Source: Deltaproteobacteria bacterium
Lineage (GTDB): Bacteria; Desulfobacterota; Desulfuromonadia; Geobacterales; Pseudopelobacteraceae
NCBI GenBank assembly: GCA_021850095.1
Contig: JAJZRX010000001.1
Location: 86,285 to 150,284, forward strand
Direction of reading: 5' to 3'
DNA length: 64,000 nt
The notes beneath the pieces were generated by a model. That model did not search any database, was not told the origin of the DNA, and saw only the letters and a list, made by a program, of their open reading frames with translations. Each line of letters starts with the position of its first letter. Within the stretch, counting starts at the first letter, position 1. Shown here in pieces: positions 42,965 through 51,677 of this stretch. A program made the translations under genes and the position numbers.

Positions 42965-43186
42965 ATGCAGTACTCAAGAAATCATGTTTCCAAAGAACCT
43001 AAAGCAACTAAAAAGAAAAGAAACCGGATCGAACCGCTGCAGAATGTCATTTCACTGCGCATCAACGATAACGAAAAGAAGTCTCTGGAAAAACTGACCA
43101 AGACTACTTCCAAGAGCATCTCCGAGATCATGCGGGAAGCCATCGATCTGTGGACCTCCAAGCGCCGCAGCTTGTGCATGGACTAA
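42965..43186 (+). CDS. ribbon-helix-helix DNA-binding protein (second copy)
   Basis: A 73-residue protein with a Lys/Arg-rich N-terminal tail (about 1-25), then the RHH fold: NVISLRINDNEKKSLEKL and TTSKSISEIMREAIDLW. Related to the 61-residue protein at 22082-22267. Strong AAGGAGG upstream. It starts 59 bp after htpX and is probably on the riboswitch-controlled transcript; it may regulate this operon or itself. A hairpin follows. Confidence 0.78.
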   Translation: MQYSRNHVSKEPKATKKKRNRIEPLQNVISLRINDNEKKSLEKLTKTTSKSISEIMREAIDLWTSKRRSLCMD

Positions 43187-43201
43187 TAATTAAGGCTCTT
43201 G

Positions 43202-43247
43202 CAAAACTCCGTTCACCCTTCTATACATCAGGGTGAACGGAGTTTTG
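43202..43247. terminator. long hairpin, probable bidirectional terminator
   Basis: A perfect 17-bp stem (43202-43218 with 43231-43247) and a 12-nt loop, ending in TTTTG. It follows the RHH gene and probably ends the htpX transcript. Confidence 0.6.
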
Positions 43248-43265
43248 AATCACTTAAGTAGCCGA

Positions 43266-43329
43266 ATTTCCATTCGTGCTGAGGCATGTCTTGAGCAATG
43301 TCGAAGGGTATCGAAGCATGAATGGAAAT
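43266..43329. repeat. palindromic REP-like element
   Basis: A 15-bp imperfect inverted repeat (ATTTCCATTCGTGCT with AGCATGAATGGAAAT) encloses sequence of the CTTCGACATTGCTCA type. Similar palindromes are dispersed in many proteobacterial genomes. It could also shape the 5' end of the terC message. Only one copy is seen in this window. Confidence 0.5.
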
Positions 43330-43375
43330 ACTTTTGTAAGAAGATCAGTGGAACTTATTTTAGAGAGGATTTTGC

Positions 43376-44137
43376 ATGGATTGGCTGACTGACCCGCAGG
43401 TTTGGATGGCGCTGGTGACACTGACCGCGCTGGAAATCGTACTTGGCATAGATAACATCATCTTTATCTCGATCCAGGCCAGCAAGCTGCCCGCACACCA
43501 GCAGGAAAAGGCCCGCCTGGTCGGCCTGGGGCTGGCGATGTTCATCCGCATTGCACTGCTGTTCTCACTGACCTGGCTGATGGGGCTTACGGCGCCGCTC
43601 TTTACGGTGCTGGGCAACGAAATTTCCGGACGCGACCTGATTCTGCTTTCGGGCGGTCTGTTTCTACTCTGGAAAAGCACCATGGAGATCCACGAGAAGC
43701 TGGAAGGTGAAGAAGGTCATGTCGTTGCCGGGGCCGGAGCAACCTTCGGGGCAGTGATAATGCAGATTCTGCTGCTTGATATTGTCTTTTCTCTCGACTC
43801 GATCATCACCGCTCTGGGGATGGCCCGACAGCTGATCGTGATGGTGGTGGCGGTCGTGATTGCGGTCGGGTTCATGATGGTCTTCTCGGGCAAGATCAGT
43901 GCCTTTGTTGAAAAGCACCCGACCATCAAGATGCTGGCGCTCAGCTTCCTGCTGCTGATCGGCGTGGCGCTGATCGGCGACGGCCTGGATATGCACATAC
44001 CCAAAGGCTACATCTATTTCGCCATGGCCTTTTCGGTGATGGTCGAGATGCTCAACCTACGTATGAGCCGGGGCAAACCGGTCAAGCTGCACAATCAGTA
44101 TCTTGAGACAGATGCTGAAGCAAAAACCAAGCGGTAG
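43376..44137 (+). CDS. TerC family integral membrane protein
   Basis: A 253-residue protein with about seven membrane helices. TerC motifs are EIVLGIDNIIFISI near the N-terminus and LDIVFSLDSIITALGM (about 140-155), with conserved acidic residues within helices. TerC relatives export Mn2+ or help load metals onto secreted proteins. A second TerC-family gene of a different subgroup lies at 53688-54635. SD AGAGGA. Precedes a Gly-rich exported protein gene by 40 bp. Confidence 0.92.
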   Translation: MDWLTDPQVWMALVTLTALEIVLGIDNIIFISIQASKLPAHQQEKARLVGLGLAMFIRIALLFSLTWLMGLTAPLFTVLGNEISGRDLILLSGGLFLLWKSTMEIHEKLEGEEGHVVAGAGATFGAVIMQILLLDIVFSLDSIITALGMARQLIVMVVAVVIAVGFMMVFSGKISAFVEKHPTIKMLALSFLLLIGVALIGDGLDMHIPKGYIYFAMAFSVMVEMLNLRMSRGKPVKLHNQYLETDAEAKTKR

Positions 44138-44177
44138 ACTCCGGCCTGGCCGGAGAAGATGTATCCAAGGAGACGAT

Positions 44178-44618
44178 ATGAAGATTCGAGCAGTTAAAGT
44201 ATTTACGATTATGGCGGCGGTACTGTTTTTGAGCATCAGCGTGCTGGAACTCACCGCCGAAGCCCGGGCCGGCGGCGGCCGCTCCATGGGCAGCCGCGGT
44301 TCGCGCAGTTATTCCCGGCCGGCCCCGTCCTATTCACAGCCCAGTCCGCCCCGTCAGCAGGCCGCACCAGCTCCGGGCGCCTTCCAGCAACAGGCTGGCG
44401 GCGGTTTCATGAGAAGCATGGCCGGCGGTATGATGGGCGGTATGCTCGGCAGCATGCTCTTCAGCAGTTTTGCCGGCGCCGGTAACGGTGCAGCAGGCGC
44501 AGGCGGTGGCGGCATCGGCCTGTTTGAAATCGCCCTGCTGGCCGGACTCGGCTACCTGATTTACCGCTATATCAAGAAAAAGCGGGAAGCCAGTTCCTCC
44601 AACCCGTTCGGACGCTAA
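44178..44618 (+). CDS. Gly/Ser-rich exported membrane-anchored protein
   Basis: A 146-residue protein with a signal-like segment (IMAAVLFLSISVLELTAEARA). A Ser/Arg/Pro/Gln-rich stretch follows (about 35-75), then a Gly/Met-rich hydrophobic region (GGMMGGMLGSML), a membrane helix (IALLAGLGYLIYRYI) and a basic tail. This matches the N-terminal half of Tim44-like domain proteins but the Tim44 domain itself is absent. Role unknown. Likely co-transcribed with terC. Confidence 0.65.
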   Translation: MKIRAVKVFTIMAAVLFLSISVLELTAEARAGGGRSMGSRGSRSYSRPAPSYSQPSPPRQQAAPAPGAFQQQAGGGFMRSMAGGMMGGMLGSMLFSSFAGAGNGAAGAGGGGIGLFEIALLAGLGYLIYRYIKKKREASSSNPFGR

Positions 44619-44670
44619 ACAAGGGCGCAACGCATTCGCGCTTGCCGGATTATCCGTGATGTTTCAATTT

Positions 44671-44703
44671 CCAAAGGGGGCGTAGGCACTACGCTCCCTT
44701 TGG
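44671..44703. other. hairpin before UPF0182 gene
   Basis: A 15-bp stem with one G-T pair (CCAAAGGGGGCGTAG with CTACGCTCCCTTTGG) and a 3-nt loop, no T-run after it. Possibly an mRNA-stabilising or attenuator structure 43 bp before the UPF0182 start. Confidence 0.5.
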
Positions 44704-44745
44704 CTCGCCAATGATAATCTGCTCGGAACACCAGGGGAATACAGC

Positions 44746-47424
44746 ATGCTAAAAAATAAATTGATTCTGATTCTGGTCATTGCTTCGGTGATCCTCCCCT
44801 TTCTGTCGTACCTGCTTGGTTTCTACACCGACTGGCTTTTCTTTATCGAAACCGGCTTTTCTTCGGTGTTCACCACGACGGTGTACGCCCAGACCGCTAC
44901 CGGCCTGGTGTTCGGAGTTCTGCTGTTCGGTTTTGCCCTGATCAATCTGCAGGTAGCCAGCCGTGCGGCATTCCCCTACGCCGGAACATTCATCGAGTTC
45001 GGCAGTTTCAGGCTGCATCGCGGCGAGGCGTTGCGACTGGTCAAGCCGCTGGGGACACTGGCCTGCGCCGTTCTGGCACTGTTTGCCGGGCAGTGGGGCG
45101 CCATGGCCTGGGAAGAGGTGCTGCTCTTCATCAATCGTGTCAGCGTCGGAACAGTTGACCCGGTCATCGGCCGTGATCTCGGTTTCTACTTCTTCAGCCT
45201 GCCGTTGCTGGAGCTGCTCAAGTCTTTTGCCGGTTTCACCCTGCTGGCCACGGCGGCCATAACGGCGACCGTGTATTACGTCCGTGGCGGTATCGTTTTG
45301 ACCGAACGCGGCGCTGCGGTGGACGAGAAGGTTCGCCGGCACCTGGCGATCCTGGTGGCACTGGTGGCCTGCGCCGTTGCGGCCGGTTTTTATCTGGACA
45401 GCTTCCGGTTGCTGAACTCCAATAGCGGCGCTTTTTATGGCGCCAGCTACACCGATGTCCACTCGCGTCTGCTGACCTACCGCATTCTGACCTTTCTGAC
45501 TCCTCTGGCGGGCATCATGCTGGCGGCCGGGATCTGGAAGGGTTCTTGGCGCTTGGCGCTGTTGCCGCCGCTGGTTGTTGTGGCACTGTATATGATCGGC
45601 ATCCGGGTTTATCCGGGCGTGATGCAGAAATTCAAGGTTGCACCCAACGAGTTGGCCCTTGAAACGCCCTATATCGAGAACAATCTCAAGTTTACCCGTT
45701 TCGGCTACGGTCTGGACAAGATTGAAACGGTACCTTTCGATGTGGACAGCAAGCTTTCCGCCGCCGATATTGCCAACAATGACGCCACCATCAAAAATAT
45801 CCGGCTTTGGGATCATGCCCCGCTGCTGAAGACCTACAGTCAGTTGCAGCAGATCCGCACCTATTACAAGTTTTTCGATGTGGATAATGACCGCTACAAA
45901 GTCAATGGTCAGTATTCCCAGGTCATGCTGTCGCCGCGCGAGCTTTCCTATGCCGATCTGCCCAGCAAGAACTGGATCAACGAGCGTCTGATTTTCACCC
46001 ACGGCAACGGCATTACCTTCGGCCCGGTCAGCCGGATCAGCAAAGAGGGCTTGCCGGAGTTTTTCGTCAAAGATATCCCGGCCGTCAGCCTGGCCGACAT
46101 CAAAGTCAGTCGGCCCGAAATCTATTTCGGAGAGATGTCCAACGATTATGTGGTCGTCAAGACCAAGGTGCCCGAATTCAGCTATCCGACCGCCACCGGC
46201 AACATCAATACGACCTATGCCGGTAAAGGGGGAGTGCCGATCGATTCGCTGCTGAAAAAAGGGCTTTTCGCCGCCCGTTTCAAAACCGAAAAGATCCTGC
46301 TTTCGTCCGACATCACCGCCCAGAGCCGGATCATCTACAACCGCAACATCAACCAGCGGGTCAGGGAGGTGGCGCCCTTCCTGCGCTTTGACGGCGATCC
46401 CTACATGGTGGTGGACGACGGTGGACGGCTGAAATGGATCATCGACGCCTATACCTTCTCCAATCGCCTGCCCTATTCAAAACCGCTTCAGGGCGGCATC
46501 AACTATATGCGCAACTCGGTCAAGGCGGTTGTGGACGCCTATGACGGCACGCTCAGCTTTTATATCAGCGATCCGGATGATGTTCTGGCAAAGGTTTATG
46601 CCCGCATCTTCCCGGATCTCTTCAAGCCATTGAGTGCCATGCCGGACGACCTGCGCCGGCATATCCGCTATCCGCACCAGTTTTTGCAGCTGCAGGCGGC
46701 CATGTTTACCGCCTACCACATGACCGATCCCAAGGTGTTCTACAACAAGGAGAACCTCTGGCAGGTCCCGGCGCTGGGTGAAAAGCCGATGGAGCCCTAC
46801 TACACCATCATGAAGCTGCCGGGTGAAACGGTGGAGGAATACATCCTGCTGCTCCCCTTTACCCCTTCCAAGCGGGACAATCTGGCGGCCTGGCTGACGG
46901 CCCGCTGCGACGGGGAGAATTACGGAAAGATCCGGGCCTACACCTTCCCGCGCGACCGCCTGATCTACGGCCCGAAACAGATCGACGCCCGCATCAACCA
47001 GGATTCCTTCATCTCCCAACAGCTGACGCTCTGGAGTCAGCGCGGTTCGGAGGTTATCCGGGGCAGCCTGCTGGTTATCCCGATTGAAAAGTCGCTGCTC
47101 TACGTCCAGCCGCTCTTTCTGGCGGCCGACAAGGCGGGCCTGCCGGAGCTGAAACGGGTGATCGTGGCCTTCGGCGATCAGGTCGTCATGGAGGAAAATC
47201 TGGAGCTGGCCCTGCAGCGGCTCTTTGGCGGAAAGAAAACCCTGACCGCTGCCGCCATCGCCGCATCGGCTGCGCCGGATGCAAAGGCGCCTCCTGGCAG
47301 CCTTGCCAAGGAAGCCATGGGCATCTACGATAGGGCCATGAATATGCAGCGCCAGGGCAACTGGGCCGGTTATGGCGAAGAGCTGCGCAAACTGGAGCAG
47401 ATTCTGAAACAGCTGTCGCAGTAG
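44746..47424 (+). CDS. UPF0182 family large membrane protein
   Basis: An 892-residue protein with about seven membrane helices in the first ~290 residues, followed by a large soluble domain, probably extracytoplasmic. Conserved stretches include LETPYIENNLKFTRFGYGLD, RIWDHAPLLKTYSQLQ-like INNIRLWDHAPLL and the late GFI/AARFDGENYGK-type segment (WLTARCDGENYGKI). Function is unknown despite wide distribution. SD AGGGGAA. It sits amid ion transporters, hinting at envelope or ion homeostasis, but this is only context. Confidence 0.92.
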   Translation: MLKNKLILILVIASVILPFLSYLLGFYTDWLFFIETGFSSVFTTTVYAQTATGLVFGVLLFGFALINLQVASRAAFPYAGTFIEFGSFRLHRGEALRLVKPLGTLACAVLALFAGQWGAMAWEEVLLFINRVSVGTVDPVIGRDLGFYFFSLPLLELLKSFAGFTLLATAAITATVYYVRGGIVLTERGAAVDEKVRRHLAILVALVACAVAAGFYLDSFRLLNSNSGAFYGASYTDVHSRLLTYRILTFLTPLAGIMLAAGIWKGSWRLALLPPLVVVALYMIGIRVYPGVMQKFKVAPNELALETPYIENNLKFTRFGYGLDKIETVPFDVDSKLSAADIANNDATIKNIRLWDHAPLLKTYSQLQQIRTYYKFFDVDNDRYKVNGQYSQVMLSPRELSYADLPSKNWINERLIFTHGNGITFGPVSRISKEGLPEFFVKDIPAVSLADIKVSRPEIYFGEMSNDYVVVKTKVPEFSYPTATGNINTTYAGKGGVPIDSLLKKGLFAARFKTEKILLSSDITAQSRIIYNRNINQRVREVAPFLRFDGDPYMVVDDGGRLKWIIDAYTFSNRLPYSKPLQGGINYMRNSVKAVVDAYDGTLSFYISDPDDVLAKVYARIFPDLFKPLSAMPDDLRRHIRYPHQFLQLQAAMFTAYHMTDPKVFYNKENLWQVPALGEKPMEPYYTIMKLPGETVEEYILLLPFTPSKRDNLAAWLTARCDGENYGKIRAYTFPRDRLIYGPKQIDARINQDSFISQQLTLWSQRGSEVIRGSLLVIPIEKSLLYVQPLFLAADKAGLPELKRVIVAFGDQVVMEENLELALQRLFGGKKTLTAAAIAASAAPDAKAPPGSLAKEAMGIYDRAMNMQRQGNWAGYGEELRKLEQILKQLSQ

Positions 47425-47509
47425 CTGGGTTCGTAACAACATGATTGCAAATGCACCATGGGTCACCTGAAGATCGTGCCGATACATGTGGTGGAAGGGT
47501 TAGCTTGAA

Positions 47510-48478
47510 ATGCCGGTTTCAATTATTGCCGTGGTGGTCGGCCTGCTGCTGCTGGTCTGGAGTGCCGATCGCTTTGTGGAAGGGGCGGCTGCAACGGCCC
47601 GCCATTTTGGCATGCCACCGCTGCTGATCGGTATGGTGATCGTGGGATTTGGTACCTCGGCCCCTGAGATGGTGGTTTCGGCACTGGCCTCATGGCAGGG
47701 AAATCCGGGTATTGCACTGGGTAATGCCTATGGCTCCAACATCACCAATATCGCACTTATTCTGGGGCTCACCGCTCTGATCAGTCCGATAGCCGTACAT
47801 TCCCAGGTCCTGCGCAAAGAGTTGCCGATCCTGACGATCGTGACCGGTTTTGCCCTGTATATAATGTGGGATCTGAAACTGACCGTTCTGGATGGCTGGG
47901 TTCATCTGGCGGTCTTTTCGGCTCTGATGGGATGGACCATCTGGCAGGGCTTGCAGCAACGGGGCGATTCACTGGGCAAAGAGATGGAGGAGGAACTGAT
48001 TGTCCATCAAATGCCTTTGAAAAGGGCGCTGCTCTGGCTCGTAATCGGCTTGACTCTGTTGATCGCCAGTTCGCGCGTTCTGGTCTGGGGAACCGTCAAT
48101 ATTGCCCAGAGCCTGGGAGTCAGTGATCTCATCATCGGGCTTACGATCATTGCCGTGGGGACATCGCTGCCAGAACTGGCTTCGTCCGTCATTGCGGTTC
48201 GAAAGAACGAGCATGACATTGCCCTGGGCAATGTGCTCGGATCAAACCTGTTCAACACTCTGGCGGTGGTGGGAATAGCCGGTATTATTAACCCCTTGGG
48301 CTTTGAGCGGGTTGTTGTTTCACGGGATATGGCGGTAATGGCGGTGCTTACGGTCTCCCTGTTCATATTCGGCTACGGTTTTCGTGGAACCGGCCGGATC
48401 AACCGTTTCGAGGGCGCTTTGCTGCTGGCCTGCTACATCGGCTATACCTCATACCTGGTTATGTCTGTTTTTACATGA
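47510..48478 (+). CDS. CaCA family calcium/sodium antiporter
   Basis: A 322-residue YrbG-type cation antiporter with about ten membrane helices in two inverted halves. The alpha repeats are visible: GFGTSAPEMVVSALAS plus GNAYGSNITNIALILG in the first half, and VGTSLPELASSVIAV plus GNVLGSNLFNTLAVVG in the second. The acidic residues in the GTS-PE motifs bind the cation. Likely exchanges Ca2+ for Na+ or H+. Confidence 0.94.
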   Translation: MPVSIIAVVVGLLLLVWSADRFVEGAAATARHFGMPPLLIGMVIVGFGTSAPEMVVSALASWQGNPGIALGNAYGSNITNIALILGLTALISPIAVHSQVLRKELPILTIVTGFALYIMWDLKLTVLDGWVHLAVFSALMGWTIWQGLQQRGDSLGKEMEEELIVHQMPLKRALLWLVIGLTLLIASSRVLVWGTVNIAQSLGVSDLIIGLTIIAVGTSLPELASSVIAVRKNEHDIALGNVLGSNLFNTLAVVGIAGIINPLGFERVVVSRDMAVMAVLTVSLFIFGYGFRGTGRINRFEGALLLACYIGYTSYLVMSVFT

Positions 48479-48536
48479 AAAAACATTTGCCAAAATGTAA
48501 CCCATGTGGTGAGTATGACGGCGAAAGGAGAACTCC

Positions 48537-49025
48537 ATGCGGCATCGAAACAGTATTTCAATCTTACTAGTCCTGGTTGTGCTTTCTCTGTTATGGCTGA
48601 CCCCTACCCGGTCCTGGTCGTCCGAATCCGGAATCCGTCTCTCAAAGGGGCAGACCGTATATGTGCCGGCCTATTCCAACGTCTTCACCGGCCCCAAAAA
48701 ACTTCCATTTCAGCTGGCCACAACGCTTAGCATCCGCAGCACGGACCTGTCGGCTGCGATCCGGATCACCTCGATCGATTATTATGATACTGGCGGCCGT
48801 CTGATCCGCCGCTATCTGGACAAGCCGATCGGTCTGGGACCGCTGGCCTCCACCTTCATTCATATCGAGGAAAAGGATGTCAGCGGCGGTTTCGGGGCCA
48901 ACTTCATCGTCAGGTGGAATAGCGACAAGGTTGTGAATGCACCGGTGATCGAGTGCGTCATGATCGGCGCCACCTCCGGCCAGGGCATCTCTTTCGTCAG
49001 CCCCGGTCAGGAAGTCCGGGAGTAA
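48537..49025 (+). CDS. DUF3124 family exported protein
   Basis: A 162-residue protein with a signal segment (SILLVLVVLSLLWLTPTRSW). The DUF3124 body contains GQTVYVPAYSNVF, LATTLSIRSTDL, ITSIDYYDTGGRLI and FIVRWNSD. Function unknown; likely periplasmic or membrane-tethered. AAGGAG upstream. It lies between an antiporter and a universal stress protein, and may belong to an envelope-stress set. Confidence 0.85.
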   Translation: MRHRNSISILLVLVVLSLLWLTPTRSWSSESGIRLSKGQTVYVPAYSNVFTGPKKLPFQLATTLSIRSTDLSAAIRITSIDYYDTGGRLIRRYLDKPIGLGPLASTFIHIEEKDVSGGFGANFIVRWNSDKVVNAPVIECVMIGATSGQGISFVSPGQEVRE

Positions 49026-49104
49026 CAACGCCTGCTGCGGTGAGCGTCCTTTCAGGCTTTTTGGGCCCGATAGCAATACGATATTCAGAAACGAGGATGA
49101 CAGC

Positions 49105-49584
49105 ATGAGAATTCTTCTTGCAGTTGACGGATCACCCTTCAGCAACGCAGCAGTTGATGAGGTCTGCCGGCGACCCTGGCCGCCGAAGAGCATTGTTCGG
49201 CTGATATCCGTGCGATCTCCGGTCGAGCTGAATCACCTGCCGGAAGCCTCCCATCAGCCCATGGCGTATGACGAGATTTTCGAAAAACCGGGCTGGGAAA
49301 GAGCCCGGGTTCTGGATGATGCGGCTGCTCTTCTTAAGCAGCGCGCCCCGGATCTGCAGGTAATACCGGCTTTGCTTGAGGGGCGGCCAAAAGATGTTAT
49401 TCTGGATGAAGCTGAACAATGGAGCGCCGACCTTATCGTTCTCGGATCCAATGGGTACGGTCCCATCAAGCGGTTTTTTCTCGGCTCGGTATCCCTGGCA
49501 GTGGCGCTCAACGCCACCTGTTCGGTCGAGATCGTGCGTCGCCCGCCCCATCTGCCGGCCCAAACGGCGTCGGTGGTTTCCTGA
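49105..49584 (+). CDS. universal stress protein UspA family
   Basis: A 159-residue cytoplasmic protein. It starts ILLAVDGSPFSNAAVDEV and ends with the ATP-binding-type motif GSNGYGPIKRFFLGSVSLAVALNATCSVEIVR, which follows G-2x-G-9x-G(S). It probably binds ATP and modulates stress responses or neighbouring transporters. Confidence 0.93.
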   Translation: MRILLAVDGSPFSNAAVDEVCRRPWPPKSIVRLISVRSPVELNHLPEASHQPMAYDEIFEKPGWERARVLDDAAALLKQRAPDLQVIPALLEGRPKDVILDEAEQWSADLIVLGSNGYGPIKRFFLGSVSLAVALNATCSVEIVRRPPHLPAQTASVVS

Positions 49585-49690
49585 AAATACTGTTTACTTC
49601 ACTCTCTGTGCCAAAGGTAGCGGTGGCGCCGAGGGCGGACCGCTATCTCGAATTCTGAAAATGAAGCTGAAAGCCGGGGAATAGTGTTGT

Positions 49691-51145
49691 ATGCCATCTA
49701 TCGAACTACTTATGCTGACCGGTTCGGCGCTGCTGCTCGTGGCAATTCTGTTCAGCAAGGTTTCCAGCCGCCTGGGCATCCCGGCCCTGGTACTGTTTCT
49801 GCTGGTGGGTATGCTGGCCGGTTCCGAGGGGCCGGGCGGGATTTTTTTCAACAATCCACAACTGGTTCAATCGCTGGGGGTCATCGCCCTGTCCTATATT
49901 CTCTTTGCCGGCGGACTGGATACGGACTGGCGGAGCGTCAAGCCGGTCGTGCGCGAAGGGCTTGTCCTCTCCACCTGCGGAGTGGCCATTACCGCCCTGC
50001 TGGTGGGCTGGTTCGTGCATACGGTGCTGGATTTCTCCTGGCTGGAGGCGTTGCTGCTGGGGGCCATCGTTTCATCCACGGACGCGGCCGCCGTTTTTTC
50101 GGTGCTCCGTTCCCGCAACGTCAGCCTGCGGGGCGATCTGAAACCACTGCTGGAGTTTGAATCGGGAAGCAACGATCCGATGGCGGTTTTTCTGACGGTC
50201 GGAATGATCCTGCTGCTGACCGATCCCGCCGCCGGACTGCTGACGCTGCTGCCGCTGGTTGTCTGGCAGATGACGATCGGCGCCGGCTTGGGGTATCTGC
50301 TGGGAAAAGGCGCGGTTCTGCTGATCAACCGCCTGCGGCTCGATTATGAAGGGTTGTATCTGGTGCTGACCCTGACCCTGGTCGCCCTGATCTATGGCTT
50401 TACCAGTCTGATAAAGGCAAATGGCTTTCTTGCCGTGTATGTGGCCGGCATAACCATGGGAAACAGCGCTTTTGTCCAGAAAAAAAGCCTGCTGCGTTTT
50501 CACGACGGATTGGCCTGGCTGATGCAGATCGTCATGTTCCTGGTGCTGGGGCTGCAGGTTTTTCCATCGCATCTGCTGTCGGTCATTTCCGTGGGACTGG
50601 CGGTGGCGGCTTTTCTGATGCTGGTCGCCCGGCCGGTTTCCGTATTCGCCAGCCTCTTTTTTTCACCCCTGACCCTGCCGGAGAAAGGGCTCATCTCCTG
50701 GGTCGGTTTGCGGGGAGCGGTTCCGATCATACTGGCAACCTTTCCCCTGCTGGCGGGCATCGACAAGGCGGAGATGATTTTCAATCTGGTCTTTTTCATT
50801 GTCCTGACCTCCGCTCTGCTGCAAGGCTCAACAATTCCTTTGGCCGCCAGCTGGCTGAAGCTTGAAGCGCCCCCCGGCGAGCCTTCGGCGCTGATGAAGG
50901 ATGGGGAAGGAAACCCGGTTGGCCCCTGCGCGCTGAATTCCATACTGCTGTCCAGTGATTCCAAGGCGGATGGCAAACAGCTGATCGACCTGCATCTGCC
51001 CCGGGGGGTGCTGGTGGCATACATCCAAAGGGATGGGGAATTCATCGTGCCGGGAGGGGGAACCGTCCTGAATTCCGGCGATCGGGTACATCTGTTGGCA
51101 TGCGACCATGATCTGCCAGGACTACGGAAAATGTTTGAGACATGA
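49691..51145 (+). CDS. CvrA/NhaP2-type K+(Na+)/H+ antiporter
   Basis: A 484-residue CPA1 family antiporter. About twelve membrane helices include GGLDTDW, the Asp-bearing SSTDAAAVFSVLR and ESGSNDPMAVFL. A short cytoplasmic C-terminal domain follows (about 385-484: LHLPRGVLVAYIQRDGEFIVPGGGTVLNSGDRV), a TrkA-C (RCK-C) nucleotide or ion sensor. It likely ejects K+ to regulate pH or turgor. Confidence 0.93.
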   Translation: MPSIELLMLTGSALLLVAILFSKVSSRLGIPALVLFLLVGMLAGSEGPGGIFFNNPQLVQSLGVIALSYILFAGGLDTDWRSVKPVVREGLVLSTCGVAITALLVGWFVHTVLDFSWLEALLLGAIVSSTDAAAVFSVLRSRNVSLRGDLKPLLEFESGSNDPMAVFLTVGMILLLTDPAAGLLTLLPLVVWQMTIGAGLGYLLGKGAVLLINRLRLDYEGLYLVLTLTLVALIYGFTSLIKANGFLAVYVAGITMGNSAFVQKKSLLRFHDGLAWLMQIVMFLVLGLQVFPSHLLSVISVGLAVAAFLMLVARPVSVFASLFFSPLTLPEKGLISWVGLRGAVPIILATFPLLAGIDKAEMIFNLVFFIVLTSALLQGSTIPLAASWLKLEAPPGEPSALMKDGEGNPVGPCALNSILLSSDSKADGKQLIDLHLPRGVLVAYIQRDGEFIVPGGGTVLNSGDRVHLLACDHDLPGLRKMFET

Positions 51146-51214
51146 CAGCGAGCCGGAACTTTTTTCTTTCGATGCCTCTGACAGAAAAAAGCACATATTA
51201 AACAAGGAGATACA

Positions 51215-51644
51215 ATGAAAAAGACAGTGGAAGAACGCACGATCTAATATTACCAGTTTCGATTTGTCGCGACTGGAAGAACTGCTCGAGGTTGCCAGCG
51301 AATTCAGTGGCAGAGATAACAAACATCTTGAAGAGTTGAGCAAAGAGCTTCTCCGGGCCGAGGTCGTTGACTCGGAAAACATCCCGGCGGATGTGATCAC
51401 GATGAACTCCAGGGTTCGTCTGGTTGATCTGGATTCTAAAGAAGAGCGGATTTATACCCTGGTGTTCCCTTCGGAAGCCAATATTGACGAGAACAAGATA
51501 TCCATTCTGGCCCCGATCGGAACCGCCATGCTCGGCTACCGGGTCGGTGATACAATCAAGTGGCAGGTGCCTGCCGGTACAAGACGGTTAAAAGTAAAGG
51601 CCATTCTCTACCAGCCCGAATCAGCCGGTGATTATCATTTGTAG
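51215..51644 (+). pseudogene. rnk: Rnk-type nucleoside diphosphate kinase regulator, N-terminal frameshift
   Basis: Encodes a Rnk/GreA-C-terminal-like protein (PADVITMNSRVRLVDLDSKEER, VFPSEANIDENKISILAPIGTAMLGYRVGD). The expected start is ATG 51215 with AAGGAG before it, giving MKKTVEERTI, but a TAA at 51245-51247 stops that frame. One surplus base near 51245-51250 would restore the family's usual ITSFDLSRLEELL continuation. From 51264 (a TTG) the frame is open for 126 aa. Either a recent frameshift, a sequencing error or re-initiation at a poor start; loss of 16 residues might still leave the beta domain intact. Confidence 0.75.
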
Positions 51645-51677
51645 ACCTTTTACTCACTCTCCTACAAGGGGCCGGTT

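Noticed and set aside
44671..44703. Intrinsic terminator before UPF0182
   Set aside because: A strong hairpin but with no T-run on either side; listed as a structure only.
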